A stretch of DNA of 64,000 nt from an uncultured Synechococcus sp. (GCA_949373155.1 CASICK010000011.1:13496-77495); one strand, 5' to 3'; positions 8,708-20,815 are shown, counted from the first letter of the stretch. Notes: a model not told the origin generated them from the sequence alone. Made by a program: numbers and translations.

Positions 8708-10903
8708 CTACGAGGGCAACATCGTGAAGTCAAGCCGCTGATGGATCAGGGGTTGTGGAAGTTGCCCTCCCCGTTTTGTTTGCAGGAGCTGCTTCAGTGT
8801 GGTGAGCACTTTTTCTGGCTGGCCGCAGCGATTGATCAGAGATCGATAAGGACGGTCCTCTCCTAGCCAGCGTTTCAACAGGCGTTCGTCAATAGGGAGT
8901 GACAGAGATTCCTGCCACTGCTCTGTGATCACCTCGGTTAAGAGGTTTTCGAGCTGCTGCCGGACGAGCTGATCAAGCTGCTGGGTTAGCAACCACTGTT
9001 GTTCTTTCTCGATGAGTTCCGACAAGACTTCGCTAGACCCAGGGCATTGCTCTAGAAGGGCTGCCGCTGGACCGATCGCTGTTTGGCTGAGCAGCACGTG
9101 CAGCTGAGCTCCTGGTGACAGCTTCCATTGGAGTTGCTGCCAAAACTCTGGAGATTCGATCCAATCGCGATCCTCACTGCTGAATCGCCCCCCCACAACT
9201 TCGAATTGCCAGTCTTGAGGAAGCCCCTGCAACGCCTTGAACCCTCCTGTGAGGAGGTTGGGACGATGCAGTGGATCCAATAGATCCACCTGTGCTTCAA
9301 GTCGGGCGCGTTCTTCAGCACTGCTGCACAGGATTGTGACGCTCCCCTCCTGCACTGCATTCAAGGGACCCAGGGCCCATAGCAGGGATCGTCCCCCGAG
9401 CACCAGCACCCTGTCGGTGCGTTGAAAGGTCACTGCGGTCCAGAGTCGCTGCTGTAGATCTTGCAAACGCTCATCGTTTTGGGCGAGCTGTCGATGCAGC
9501 CATCGCTCCATTTCAGGTAGGTCTGGACCACTACTGAGGAGTAGGGGGTGAGTTTGGGCCACTTCTGCTGCGACGGAGAGCTGGGCAGCCCGACGTTCGA
9601 GCATCCTTCCTCGCCGTTCCCCCTCCCACCCCTGCTTGCTCGGTGTCCAGAAGACCTCTCCCTGCAGCGCATCAGGAAGGTAATTCTGTGCAATCCAATG
9701 CTCTTTATAGGCGTGGGGGTAGCGATACCCCTTTCCATCGCCGAAGGCTTCACCATCGCGATGGGCATCGCGGAGGTGGCTTGGCACAGTTTGGTTCTGT
9801 GTACTGCGCACAAGGCGGATGGCTTCGAACAGTCCCATCGTGCTGTTGCTTTTTTCGGCGCAGGCCAGGTACAGCGCTGCCTGGGCAAGCGGGTAAAGCC
9901 CTTCTGGCAGGCCGATGCGTTCGAAGGCGGCTGCGCAGGCTTCCACGACGACCACGGCCTGGGGGTCGGCTAGACCGATGTCCTCTCCCGCTGAAATCAA
10001 CATCCGTCGAAAGATGAACCTTGGGTTTTCCCCTGCTTCCAGCATTCGCGCTAGCCAAAAAAGGGCTGCGTCCGCATCGGAGCCCCGAAGGGATTTGATG
10101 AAAGCGCTAATCGTGTCGAAGTGGGCATCTCCCTGTTTGTCGTAGAGCACAGCTCGCTCTTGAATCGACTCCTCGGCGATGGTCAAATCAATCTCAATCG
10201 TGGCCTCTGGATCGGAAGGCGTTGAGCTTTCCACCGCCAGCTCGAGGGCATTGAGAAGGCTGCGCGCATCACCGTTGGCCACATCCACCATGTGGGCTTC
10301 GGCATCGGGAGTGATCGTGATTGAACGATTGCCATAGCCCCGTTCTTTGTCGTGAAGGGCTCGATGAAGCAATTGACGTAGATCGTTTGCTTCGAGGCTT
10401 TGCAGTCGAAACAGGCGCGAACGACTCACAAGGGCTTTGTTGACTTCGAAGTAAGGGTTCTCAGTGGTGGCACCGATCAGGGTGAGAGTGCCGTTCTCCA
10501 CCCATGGGAGCAGCGCATCCTGTTGAGCACTGTTGAAGCGATGGACTTCATCGATGAACAGGATGGTTCGCAAGCCATGCTTCTCTAAGCGCTCCTTGGC
10601 GGCGTCCACTTGCTCACGAAGGTCCTTCACGCCGGCAAGAACAGCATTCAGACTGCTGAACTGCGCACGGGTGTGGGTGGCAATGATTCTGGCCAAGGTT
10701 GTCTTCCCGACGCCAGGCGGTCCGTGCAGAATCAGATTGCCCACACGGTCTGCGGTGATCGCCCGGCGCAGCAAACGGCCTTCGGCGAGGATCGCGTTTT
10801 GGCCCTCAAATTCCTCGAGTGATGTGGGCCTTAAACGGTCAGCTAAGGGCGCCTGACGCTGCCTTAGCTGGTTGCCGTGGTGGCTGAATAAATTTTCAAC
10901 CAA
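8708..10903 (-). CDS. rarA: RarA (MgsA) replication-recombination ATPase fused to a C-terminal domain
   Basis: 731 aa from TTG 10903, which has AGGGAG about nine bases upstream. The first ~430 residues are the RarA/WRNIP1 clamp-loader-like ATPase: PLADRLRP, Walker A HGPPGVGKTTLA, Walker B LFIDEVHRF and sensor ATTENPYFEV. RarA acts at stalled replication forks. The last ~300 residues are not part of ordinary RarA. They contain VLVLGGRSLLWALGPL, which looks like the nucleotide/SAM-binding strand of a Rossmann-type methyltransferase, and a helical end. Such RarA fusions are known in cyanobacteria, but the role of the second domain is unclear. Confidence 0.88.
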   Translation of the reverse strand: MVENLFSHHGNQLRQRQAPLADRLRPTSLEEFEGQNAILAEGRLLRRAITADRVGNLILHGPPGVGKTTLARIIATHTRAQFSSLNAVLAGVKDLREQVDAAKERLEKHGLRTILFIDEVHRFNSAQQDALLPWVENGTLTLIGATTENPYFEVNKALVSRSRLFRLQSLEANDLRQLLHRALHDKERGYGNRSITITPDAEAHMVDVANGDARSLLNALELAVESSTPSDPEATIEIDLTIAEESIQERAVLYDKQGDAHFDTISAFIKSLRGSDADAALFWLARMLEAGENPRFIFRRMLISAGEDIGLADPQAVVVVEACAAAFERIGLPEGLYPLAQAALYLACAEKSNSTMGLFEAIRLVRSTQNQTVPSHLRDAHRDGEAFGDGKGYRYPHAYKEHWIAQNYLPDALQGEVFWTPSKQGWEGERRGRMLERRAAQLSVAAEVAQTHPLLLSSGPDLPEMERWLHRQLAQNDERLQDLQQRLWTAVTFQRTDRVLVLGGRSLLWALGPLNAVQEGSVTILCSSAEERARLEAQVDLLDPLHRPNLLTGGFKALQGLPQDWQFEVVGGRFSSEDRDWIESPEFWQQLQWKLSPGAQLHVLLSQTAIGPAAALLEQCPGSSEVLSELIEKEQQWLLTQQLDQLVRQQLENLLTEVITEQWQESLSLPIDERLLKRWLGEDRPYRSLINRCGQPEKVLTTLKQLLQTKRGGQLPQPLIHQRLDFTMLPS

Positions 10904-11007
10904 CCGACCAATCTCCCTTGAATGGTCTTTGTCTATGGATTCTTGCCTGATCCGAACCAAAACTGGGTTCAAGTCCGTACATAATCCGATCGTTCGTCAC
11001 AGGATTT

Positions 11008-12147
11008 GTGCTGCGTTTTCGTCCACTGCTGCCTGTGCTCTTAACAGCAATTTTCATTAGTGCTTGTGGAGGCTCTGATGAGAAGACGCCCGCACTACCG
11101 GTCCAGCAAGCTTCTGTTCTTGAAGCTCCCTTCACCGACGATATCGATACGGTGAGCACGCTCGAGGCCAATGAGTTGGTTGAGTTGGCCACGCAAACAT
11201 CAGGTCGTGTCACTGAGCTCAAAGTGTCTCAGGGCGATCGTATTGATGCGGGCCAGTTGCTCGTCGTGTTGGACCAGGTTCAGGCACGGGCGAAGTTGGC
11301 GGAACAACGGGCGAGAGCGGCAACAGCCAAAGTGGATTGGGAGCGCGAAGAATTTCTCGCCAAAGCTGGGGCTGCTTCGCTTCGGCAAAGGGACTCTTAT
11401 CGCTTGAAATACATTGCAGCTGTTGAAAAAGTCAAAGCTTTAGAAGCAGAGCTCACCTACAGCAATTTGCGCTCACCAACCGCCGGGACCGTGGCAAATG
11501 TTCAGGTGAAGGTTGGCGATGTGGTGCAACAAAACCAGCCTTTTACCAGTGTTGTTCAAAACAATATTCTCGAAGCGAAGGTGGAAGTTCCGGCGGTCTA
11601 TGGCGATCGTCTCGCCATCGGTCAACCCGTCATTTTGAGTGTGCCTGGTACGGCTAAGCCTTTAGCGACGAGTCAGATTGAATCGATTGATCCTCAAGTG
11701 AATCCTCAAACTCAGGGACTCTTGGTAAAGGCCTTGTTTAATAACGATGATGGCCGGCTACGTAGTGGTCAGCGATTGCGGACCAGGGTTCAATTGAAAA
11801 CACATCAACAGATCTCAGTTCCATTTGCGGCAGTGACGCAAACTTCAGGGCAAAGCTTTGTTTTTCGTGTTGGTAGCTTCGCCGACTTAAAAGCTAATCC
11901 AGGCAAGGCTGACATTGAGCGGATTAGTAAAGGCATCGAGAGGGGGAAATTGCCAGAAAATGCCCTGTTTGCTCTTCAAACACCAGTCAACATTGGTGAG
12001 ATTCAGAATAACCGTTATCCGATCACAAAAGGGCTGAAACTCAATGAGAAGGTGATTACTAGTAATCTCCTCAATCTCAAGCATGGAATGCCGATTCAGG
12101 TGAAAAGACAGCGCGCGGGCTCACAACCTGCTGCAGCTAAGAACTGA
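11008..12147 (+). CDS. RND efflux periplasmic adaptor (membrane fusion lipoprotein)
   Basis: 379 aa from GTG 11008. The N-terminus is a lipoprotein signal ending in FISAC with Cys20. TSGRVTELKVSQGDRIDAGQLL is the first half of the lipoyl-like hairpin domain; a coiled-coil segment (about 90-150, RAKLAEQRARAATAKVDWE...) follows, then the second lipoyl half LRSPTAGTVANVQVKVGD and a beta-barrel. It links an inner-membrane RND pump with an outer-membrane channel. The pump gene starts 9 bp downstream. No outer-membrane channel gene (TolC type) is in the window. Confidence 0.9.
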   Translation: MLRFRPLLPVLLTAIFISACGGSDEKTPALPVQQASVLEAPFTDDIDTVSTLEANELVELATQTSGRVTELKVSQGDRIDAGQLLVVLDQVQARAKLAEQRARAATAKVDWEREEFLAKAGAASLRQRDSYRLKYIAAVEKVKALEAELTYSNLRSPTAGTVANVQVKVGDVVQQNQPFTSVVQNNILEAKVEVPAVYGDRLAIGQPVILSVPGTAKPLATSQIESIDPQVNPQTQGLLVKALFNNDDGRLRSGQRLRTRVQLKTHQQISVPFAAVTQTSGQSFVFRVGSFADLKANPGKADIERISKGIERGKLPENALFALQTPVNIGEIQNNRYPITKGLKLNEKVITSNLLNLKHGMPIQVKRQRAGSQPAAAKN

Positions 12148-12156
12148 GGTTGATTC

Positions 12157-15100
12157 ATGTCAGCATCGAATAATTTCATCACGCGACCGGTTCTTAGTAC
12201 TGTTTGCAGCCTTTTGATTGTGATTGTGGGATTGATTGCAATTCCAATCCTCCCGATTGAGAATCTTCCCGACATTGCTCCTCCAACGGTCAAAGTACAG
12301 GCCACGTATGTAGGAGCTGATGCTGTTTCGGTTGAGCAGGGAGTGACCACTGTTCTTGAACAGCAGATTAATGGTGTGGAGAATATGGATTTCATTACCT
12401 CCAGCAGCTCGTCTGATGGCGTGAGTTCTGTTTCTGTGTCTTTTAACAGTGGAACTGACGGCAATATTAACCAAGTTAATGTTCAGAATAGGGTATCTTT
12501 GGCTGAACCTCAGCTTCCTGAGGAGGTCCGCAAGGCGGGCGTCACAGTTAATAAAGCTTCGAATTCTACTCTGCTTGTTTACAACATTGTTAACAGTGAT
12601 CCTTCTAAAACTGAATATAGCGTTGAAACGATTAGTGGTTATTTAGATAAAAATCTAACTGACAATATTAAGCGTGTTCCTGGAGTTGGAGAAGTTACTT
12701 ATTTTGGCAACCGTAAAGTTGCTTTCAGATTATGGCTCGATCCCGAAAAGCTCGCTGCAAATGGCCTTACGTCAACTGATGTTGTTCAGCAACTTCAGAG
12801 TCAAAACCGACTAGTCCCCGCGGGCAAGATCGGAGGCTCTCCTGCTCCTGAAGGTCAGCAATATACATTTACTGTGCAGTTGCAAGGTCGTTTGACCACG
12901 GAATCTGAGTTTGAAAATATTATTTTAAAAACCACAGATGCGGGCGGCTTGATTAAACTTAAAAATGTTGGTCGAGTGAATTTAGGTGGTGAAGCGTATG
13001 GGGTCGACGCAATGGATCTCAAAGGCACACCTTCTGTTGGTGTTGCTGTTTATCAGCTGTCAGGTAGTAACGCCATTCAAGTGTCTAATGGCGTGAAGGA
13101 GGTTGTAAGGAAATTTGAGCAAACGCTTCCTGTTGGCCTTGAAACCCAGGTGATTTATGACACGACTGATTTCATCAACCAATCAATCAAGGGTGTGACC
13201 AATTCTCTGCGTGACGCAGTGATTCTGGTGGTCTTGATCCTCTTCTTATTCCTTCAGAACTGGAAAGCAACGCTTGTCCCTGCCATCGCCATTCCTGTGG
13301 CCTTGATCGGTACGTTTGCGCTCGTGCTGGCCTTCGGCTTCTCCCTCAATCAGCTCACCTTGTTTGGACTTGTTCTGGCAACAGGTTTGGTTGTTGATGA
13401 CGCGATCACGGTGGTCGAAGACACGTCTGCCAAAAAAGCAGAAGGGATGACGTCGGTTCAGGCGGCGATGGCAACCATGGACGAACTCTTCAGCGCTGTG
13501 ATTGCGACGTCACTGGTGAAGATGGCCGTTTTCCTTCCTGTGTTGTTCTTCCCTGGAGCAACAGGAACGATTTACAAGCAGTTTGCTGCCACCATCCTGT
13601 TCTCGATCGGGATCTCAACTTTTAATGCACTGACGTTTTCTCCAATGCTGGCGGCACTCTTGCTGTCGAAGGAGACAAAGCAGCTGAGTAAACAGCAATA
13701 CGCCACAGCTGGTGTTTTTCTTGGATTTGCTTACGGCCTTTTAAGCGCGGGTGATGGCGCCCCATTGGTGCTGATTCCAGTTGTTGTTGGTGCATTAGTT
13801 GGCTTCATTGCGATGAAGCTCACCTCGATTCCTTTGCGGATGCCTGGAGCTGTGGGTGGAGCCGTTGTGGGTTTGATTCTCGTTGGTGTGACCAATCTCA
13901 TCCCGGTGATCTTGTTCACGGGAATCGGTCTTGTTGTTGGCTGGTTTGTCCCTCAGATCTTCATTCACTTCAATCGTTTTTATGCAGGCTTTGAAAAGCG
14001 TTATTCGAAAATTCTTGATCAGGTGCTTAAAGCTCGCCCGATCGTGATGGCGGCCCTTGCCGCTGGAATCTTGCTCACTGGTTTTGCGTTTACACGCATC
14101 CCCGGTGGATTTGTTCCGATCGAAGACCAGGGTTATGCCATTGGTTTTGTGCAGGCTCCTGATGGTGTTTCGAACGAGACAACCCTTGCGATCAACCGCA
14201 AGGTGGCCGAGGTTTTGAGATCTGAGAATGATATTTCGGCTGCAGCCTTGTTTAGTGGAGCCAGTTTGGATGGAAATGCACCAAACAAAGGATTGTTTTT
14301 CTTTGGGACCAAGCATTGGGATGAGCGCCAAGGCAGTGATCACTCGGTGGCGGCGATTGTTGAACGCTTGAACAAAAAACTGTTGATGTCTATTGATGGT
14401 GGTCGGGTGTTTGTGGTGGAGCCCCCCTCGATTCCTGGTTATGGCGCTGGTGGTGGCTTTGAATTCCAGTTGTTGGATCAAAGCAGTGGTGCCTATGGAT
14501 TGAACCAATTCTTTGATTCTGCTCGGCAGATCATGCAGGCGGCCAACGCCAATCCATTGCTGAACCGTGTCTATACCTTGTTTTCACCAGAGTCACCTCA
14601 GATTGAGATCAAGGTGAACCGCGAGAAGATGGCTTCTTTAGGAGTTGATTTTGGCTCCGCGATGCAATCTTTCAGCATCAATTTTGGTGGGGCCTATGTG
14701 AATGACACGTTCCAAGAAGGCAAGGTTCGACGTGTCTATGTGCAGGCTGATGATGTCAACCGGGCTTCTCCTGAGCAGCTTTCGTCGGTTTATGTGAAAA
14801 GCCTGAAAGGGGAGCAAATCCCCTTATCTGAGTTTTTCACTGTGAAGCCCACCAATGGCCCCAGCGTGATTCCTCACTTCAATCTCTATCGTTCGATCAA
14901 GATTGATGGAACACCTGCTGTTGGTAAAAGCTCAGGTCAGGCGATTACAGCGATGAAGACGATCTTTAAAGATGCCAACTTGCAAGGCTTGGGCTTTGAT
15001 TGGACTGGTATTTCAAGAGAAGAAGTCAAGGCCGGATCCTTGGCCGTTGTGATTTTTGCGCTTGGCATTTTGGCGGTATTCTTGGTGCTTTCAGCGCAAT

Positions 15101-15567
15101 ATGAAAGCTACTCAGATCCCATCATTATTTTGCTGACGGTACCAACTGCTTTGCTTGGCGCCTTGGTCTTTCTTGGTGCTGCAGGTCAGGTTCTCAATAT
15201 TTATGCCCAGGTGGGTCTAGTGATGCTTATTGGCTTGGCCGGTGGTAACGCGATTTTGATTGTGGATCTTGCCAACCAAAAAATGGGCGAGGGCATGTCA
15301 GCCCTTGAAGCTGCTCGATTCTCCGCTCAATCTCGCTTACGTCCGATTTTAATGACTGCGATTTCGTCTTTAACAGGATTTTTGCCTTTGATGCTGGCGA
15401 GTGGAGCTGGTGCGCAGAGCCAATCTTCGCTCGGTTTGGTTGTGTTTGGTGGCCTCTTGGTTGCCACGTTCCTCTCCACCCTGGTGGTTCCTGTGTTTTA
15501 CGTGGTGATGAAGACGCTTCTAGGTCAGGCGGATGCCAAGCCCTCTTCTGATCCCCAGCTGAGCTAA
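12157..15567 (+). CDS. RND efflux pump, AcrB/HAE1 type
   Basis: 1136 aa inner-membrane proton-driven exporter, about 90 residues longer than AcrB. It starts with the family N-terminus (SNNFITRPVLSTVCSLLIVI) and carries the TM4 proton-relay motif TGLVVDDAITVVED near residues 409-422. Porter-domain repeats and the second TM block (QYESYSDPIIILLTVPTALLGA) are present. An insertion with extra hydrophobic segments lies around residues 510-600 (TAGVFLGFAYGLLSAG...PGAVGGAVVGLILVGVTNLIP), where AcrB has only a short linker. It is paired with the adaptor upstream and overlaps the small membrane protein downstream (TAATGA). Substrate unknown. Confidence 0.93.
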   Translation: MSASNNFITRPVLSTVCSLLIVIVGLIAIPILPIENLPDIAPPTVKVQATYVGADAVSVEQGVTTVLEQQINGVENMDFITSSSSSDGVSSVSVSFNSGTDGNINQVNVQNRVSLAEPQLPEEVRKAGVTVNKASNSTLLVYNIVNSDPSKTEYSVETISGYLDKNLTDNIKRVPGVGEVTYFGNRKVAFRLWLDPEKLAANGLTSTDVVQQLQSQNRLVPAGKIGGSPAPEGQQYTFTVQLQGRLTTESEFENIILKTTDAGGLIKLKNVGRVNLGGEAYGVDAMDLKGTPSVGVAVYQLSGSNAIQVSNGVKEVVRKFEQTLPVGLETQVIYDTTDFINQSIKGVTNSLRDAVILVVLILFLFLQNWKATLVPAIAIPVALIGTFALVLAFGFSLNQLTLFGLVLATGLVVDDAITVVEDTSAKKAEGMTSVQAAMATMDELFSAVIATSLVKMAVFLPVLFFPGATGTIYKQFAATILFSIGISTFNALTFSPMLAALLLSKETKQLSKQQYATAGVFLGFAYGLLSAGDGAPLVLIPVVVGALVGFIAMKLTSIPLRMPGAVGGAVVGLILVGVTNLIPVILFTGIGLVVGWFVPQIFIHFNRFYAGFEKRYSKILDQVLKARPIVMAALAAGILLTGFAFTRIPGGFVPIEDQGYAIGFVQAPDGVSNETTLAINRKVAEVLRSENDISAAALFSGASLDGNAPNKGLFFFGTKHWDERQGSDHSVAAIVERLNKKLLMSIDGGRVFVVEPPSIPGYGAGGGFEFQLLDQSSGAYGLNQFFDSARQIMQAANANPLLNRVYTLFSPESPQIEIKVNREKMASLGVDFGSAMQSFSINFGGAYVNDTFQEGKVRRVYVQADDVNRASPEQLSSVYVKSLKGEQIPLSEFFTVKPTNGPSVIPHFNLYRSIKIDGTPAVGKSSGQAITAMKTIFKDANLQGLGFDWTGISREEVKAGSLAVVIFALGILAVFLVLSAQYESYSDPIIILLTVPTALLGALVFLGAAGQVLNIYAQVGLVMLIGLAGGNAILIVDLANQKMGEGMSALEAARFSAQSRLRPILMTAISSLTGFLPLMLASGAGAQSQSSLGLVVFGGLLVATFLSTLVVPVFYVVMKTLLGQADAKPSSDPQLS

Positions 15568-15848
15568 TGACTAAAAAGACATTTAGTGGTTCAAGGGTGT
15601 TGGTGGCAATTGCGATTGGACTCTTAATTGGTTGTGCAATTGCCTACTTCTTGAAGGTTTTAATTGAGAACACCCCAGCTGAGATTGATCTCCGCAGGAT
15701 GCGATTGTTTTATTTAATGGTGATTACATCGTCTGGACTCGCTGGTTTTGCCATTGAAACCACCCGTCAACTTCAAGAAGAAGCTTCTGATCCTGTTTAT
15801 CGCCATCCCAATGCCCATCGAGGCAGGCGTGGGTCGCAGAAGAAATAA
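15567..15848 (+). CDS. Small two-helix membrane protein of the RND operon
   Basis: 93 aa with two predicted membrane helices (VLVAIAIGLLIGCAIAYFL and LFYLMVITSSGLAGFAIE) and a basic C-terminal tail rich in His and Arg. Its ATG overlaps the last base of the pump stop codon, so it is translationally coupled to the transporter. It may be an accessory subunit. No family recognised. Confidence 0.75.
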   Translation: MTKKTFSGSRVLVAIAIGLLIGCAIAYFLKVLIENTPAEIDLRRMRLFYLMVITSSGLAGFAIETTRQLQEEASDPVYRHPNAHRGRRGSQKK

Positions 15849-15865
15849 CCCACGCCTGAGCTCAA

Positions 15866-17525
<1,660 letters not shown>

Positions 17526-17617
17526 GACGAGGCAGCATCGTTCCCCAGAACCTAAGCCTGTTCAGGTGCGTTCCTTGCCTTAGATCAGGCCAGTTATTAC
17601 AGCTGTTGATGAGCTTC

Positions 17618-18028
17618 TCAGGTTTGACTCGGCGGAGATCCCGCTGAAGGGGGATTGTTTGGTTTATTGCGCTTTTCTGGATCCGCACAGACCATGGTCA
17701 GCCGGCGAGCGGGGCTGTCAATGCCGTCGCGGCGTTGAGAGCTGTTGGTTGTGGCTGGTTTTGCTTCTTGCATGAGCTCCCACACCGTGTCTTTGCAGGC
17801 GGCTGGAAGGCGTGGATGGTCCATCAGTGGATTGGCAAGCTCGCGCGTGCGCGTACAGGCGTCCACCGTGTTTTCCCTTGAGCAGGAATAGGCCAGCAGC
17901 TGCAGGGACCTCAATTCACTCTTAGTGGGAAAGGGAACGTATTTCAGTTGTGCGCGGACAGCACAAGGCGCCAGGATCGCTAACCCAAGAAGGAGTGGCG
18001 AAAGTCGCACGGGCAGAAGAGACGTCAT
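17618..18028 (-). CDS. Secreted conserved hypothetical protein
   Basis: 136 aa with a signal peptide (RLSPLLLGLAILAPCAVRA, cleavage near residue 26). The mature chain contains four spaced cysteines (YSCSREN, DACTRTR, AACKDT, MVCADP), as expected for two disulfides in the periplasm. The last 25 residues are Pro/Asn/Ser-rich. No named family recognised; probably a short cyanobacteria-specific exported protein. Confidence 0.7.
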   Translation of the reverse strand: MTSLLPVRLSPLLLGLAILAPCAVRAQLKYVPFPTKSELRSLQLLAYSCSRENTVDACTRTRELANPLMDHPRLPAACKDTVWELMQEAKPATTNSSQRRDGIDSPARRLTMVCADPEKRNKPNNPPSAGSPPSQT

Positions 18029-18255
18029 GGGGCCATTCTGGCCCCAGAATCAGTCCGTGGGCGCAGCTTGGCACCTTGACTTTTGTGCTTCTGTTGATCG
18101 AGTACGAGGCTATGGGTTGGAGATGGATCGAACGCATCGACTTGGTTCGCTGATTGAGAACCATCAATGCTGGCTATTGAGGTGTCGGTTGTAACTCGCC
18201 AAGAACTTTGCCCTTTTCGTACCATGATTTTGATTGACTGGGATAGCTCAAGCCC

Positions 18256-19660
18256 TTGCTAGTAGTGCGCGCTGTGCGCCTGGGCTTGCGTCTGGGCTTG
18301 TTTCAGCTGAGCCTCGGCATCCTCGGGGTTCTCATCCTTGGACTTCTGAATCGTTTATTGATTACAGAAATTGGCGTGTCTGCCGCTTTGACGGCTTTGG
18401 CGATCGGTGCCCAGCAGCTGATGGGCTTCACGCGGGCTTGGTTCGGTAATCGCTCGGATCGAATTCCTTCGGGTCGATTGCGGCGAACCCCTTTCATCGT
18501 GATGAGTTCGCTTGCGATTTCGCTGCTATTCGGCTTGACGGGATGGGTAGTGCTTCAGCTAGCCAAAACAATGCCACTAGCCAATCAATCTTTTTTGGGT
18601 GGCTGGATCGGACTTCTGTTTTTGATCTCCATCGCAACCGGTGCAGCAATTGCGGCTGGAGGCACAGCATTTTCTGCTTTGATTGTTGACCTCACAACAG
18701 AACAGGAGCGTCCTCGTGTGTTGTCTGTGGTGTGGGGCATGCGCCTGCTTGGGGTTTTGTTAGGAACCGTTCTTGTGAATCAGACTTTTGGTGCAGCCTG
18801 TGGGACGGAGGCCAGTGGGGATGCTGTCGTAGCAGGGCTCGAACGGCTAATTGTTGTGACTCCCTTGCTCCTGTTTGGTCTCGGTGTGTCGTCAGTCTTT
18901 GGTTTGGAACGGCGTGATGTGCAAGATCAGGCGGTTGAAGATCAGGGAGGAACTGATAACTCCAGGGATGCACCTGAATCACTGACGTTGCTTCAATCAC
19001 TAGGCCGCTTGAGATCTATTCCTCAGGTCGGAAGATTTACTGCTGTCTTGTGCCTATTCACCTTCAGTATGTTTCTCAATGATGCGGTTCTTGAGCCCTT
19101 TGGTGCTGCGGTATTTGGTATGAGTATTTGTGCCACAACTGCGCTGAATGCATTCCTTGCCATTGGCTTTTTTGTTGGACTTGGCCTGAGTGGTTTTCGG
19201 TTAGTGGATTGGATTGGCAATATCAATACAGCCAGGTTAGGCGCAGTCTTTGCGTCGATTGCTCTGGCGTTCATGTTGTTGTCGGCACCATCGCAGTCAT
19301 TGGTGCTTTTGCATTTTGCATTAACATTTTTTGGCATATCACTTGGAATCTGTATCCATGCTTCCTTCACTTTGATGTTCACTTTTGTGGAGTCAGGAAG
19401 AGTGGGCTTATTGCTTGGGGTTTGGGGTGCCATGTATTCCTACTCTCGTGGTTTCGCTACAATCAGTGGTGGCGGGCTTCTCACGCTATTTAAAACATTC
19501 TAATGGTGGTGATGTCTTCGATGCTTATGGCGGGGTCTTCTGTTTGCAGATCTTGGGTTTCCTCACTGCTGCAGTGTTAATGGGTCGATTGGATGTGAAT
19601 GGATTCCGTAGAAGCGTGCAATCTCGATTTGGAGATTTTATGCAAAGTGCTTTAGATTAG
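18256..19660 (+). pseudogene. PucC/BCD-family chlorophyll carrier (MFS), frame broken at ~19493
   Basis: Members of this major-facilitator subfamily bind or deliver (bacterio)chlorophyll during photosystem assembly. The first frame (TTG 18256) gives about 12 hydrophobic segments, GFTRAWFGNRSDR in the first cytoplasmic loop and RRTPFIV. It ends at TAA 19501. The next frame carries on with NGGDVFDAYGGVF and LGFLTAAVLMGRLDV to 19660. One extra A in AAAA (19492-19495) separates the two. Removing it gives one ~468-aa protein that reads through LLTLFK into HSNGGDVF. The missing last helix would probably inactivate the truncated form, so this is a frameshift, an error or a new mutation. Confidence 0.75.
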
Positions 19661-19883
19661 ACCTTTAAGCCTTTGGGGGTAATCAGTTTTTCTAAATTAA
19701 ATCATGTGTATTAATGGCAATTTGCCTTGACTTAGTCCTTGTAATTTGTGCCTCGATGATTTTTCTTTGAAGCTCTGATTTAAGCGTAAGTGAGTTAAAT
19801 TCAAGCGGACTGTGATTTGAGGCAAGAGATGCTTCTGGTCTGGTTTTGATTGATTGCGGCATGGGGAGTCGCTTCAATGTTGC

Positions 19884-20815
19884 TTAGAGAAGGCTTGCTA
19901 TCCAACCGGGGTAGATATCTTTGCACCTTTCATGGGTTGATTTGATCCCAGATAGGAGAATTTTTAATTTAGGAGAGTTTGTGAATTCCTTCTTGATAAT
20001 AAGCCTATTCTCAAATTCGATTGGTATTTTTATGCATAGGTCGATGAGATTTTCCTCGAATGCTGTTTTTGCACCGGGCATTATGGGAAATAAATAGTTC
20101 TGATTAGAGAAAAGACTCAAGATATATTTTAATCGAGTCATGCGCGCTCCTTTGTAAAGGGTGATCCCTTTATCGGCCATGGCTTTGTAGGTCAATGGGA
20201 GGTCGTCTGGTGATCCAAAGTAGAAGGGAAACTCAATTGCATCTGAAAGTGAGATTCCATCTTTTTTTTCGTCAGAGGATGTCCTTTTGCAGCACCAAAG
20301 AACGCCGAATACCGTGATATTGGTATTGAAGCGTATCTGTCTTGAATATTTGCCGCTTCAGGTATGAAGTCCATATAGGCATCTAGTATTGATAAATCCA
20401 TAAACTTTCTGAAAAGTATTGGAGATTGTATTAAAGAGTCTGCTGTTTGCCATGGGTGGCATATTACTTTTGTTGTGAGATTGGTTTTCACCTTTGGGAA
20501 TGCGTCGAATCTTAAGATCGCATTTGGATCGTGAAAGCGTAATTCTTGGTGCAAACAACGTTCGATATTGAGACGTCTCATTGCTGCATCTGATTCTATT
20601 ATGAATTCTCCATTAGAGCGGAAATAGTTGAGGTTAAAAATATCGACAACTTTTTTTATGTTCCGAGAAATAACTGGCTGAGACGATTTTAGAAACGAGC
20701 TTGCCTTCGACTGTGATTTCAGCCAAATCGTTAGATCGAGGCTTGAAAGCTCATCCGCTGTAACTGCCATCGACCAGTGATTTAGGCGTATATACTTATT
20801 ATGATAGTGGCCCAT
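19884..20815 (-). pseudogene. LysR-like transcriptional regulator, frame broken in an A8 run
   Basis: The N-terminus (ATG 20770 preferred) has a LysR-style winged helix: LDLTIWLKSQSKASSFLKSSQPVISRNIKKVV reads like the family's ASRALHVSQPAISRQIRKLE pattern, split by an AT-rich drift. A ligand-domain segment follows up to GHPLTKK. The frame is lost in eight consecutive T on the plus strand (20262-20269, A8 in the mRNA). In the next frame DGISLSDAIEFPFYFGSPDD joins to LTYKAMADKGITLYKG and runs to 19884. Losing two A or gaining one restores the frame. Polymerase slippage on A8 is a real possibility. Base composition is AT-rich compared with neighbours. Confidence 0.6.

Noticed and set aside
13731..14508. 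Long antisense frames inside the RND pump gene
   Set aside because: Shadow frames of a strongly conserved coding sequence; no start signal or family match.
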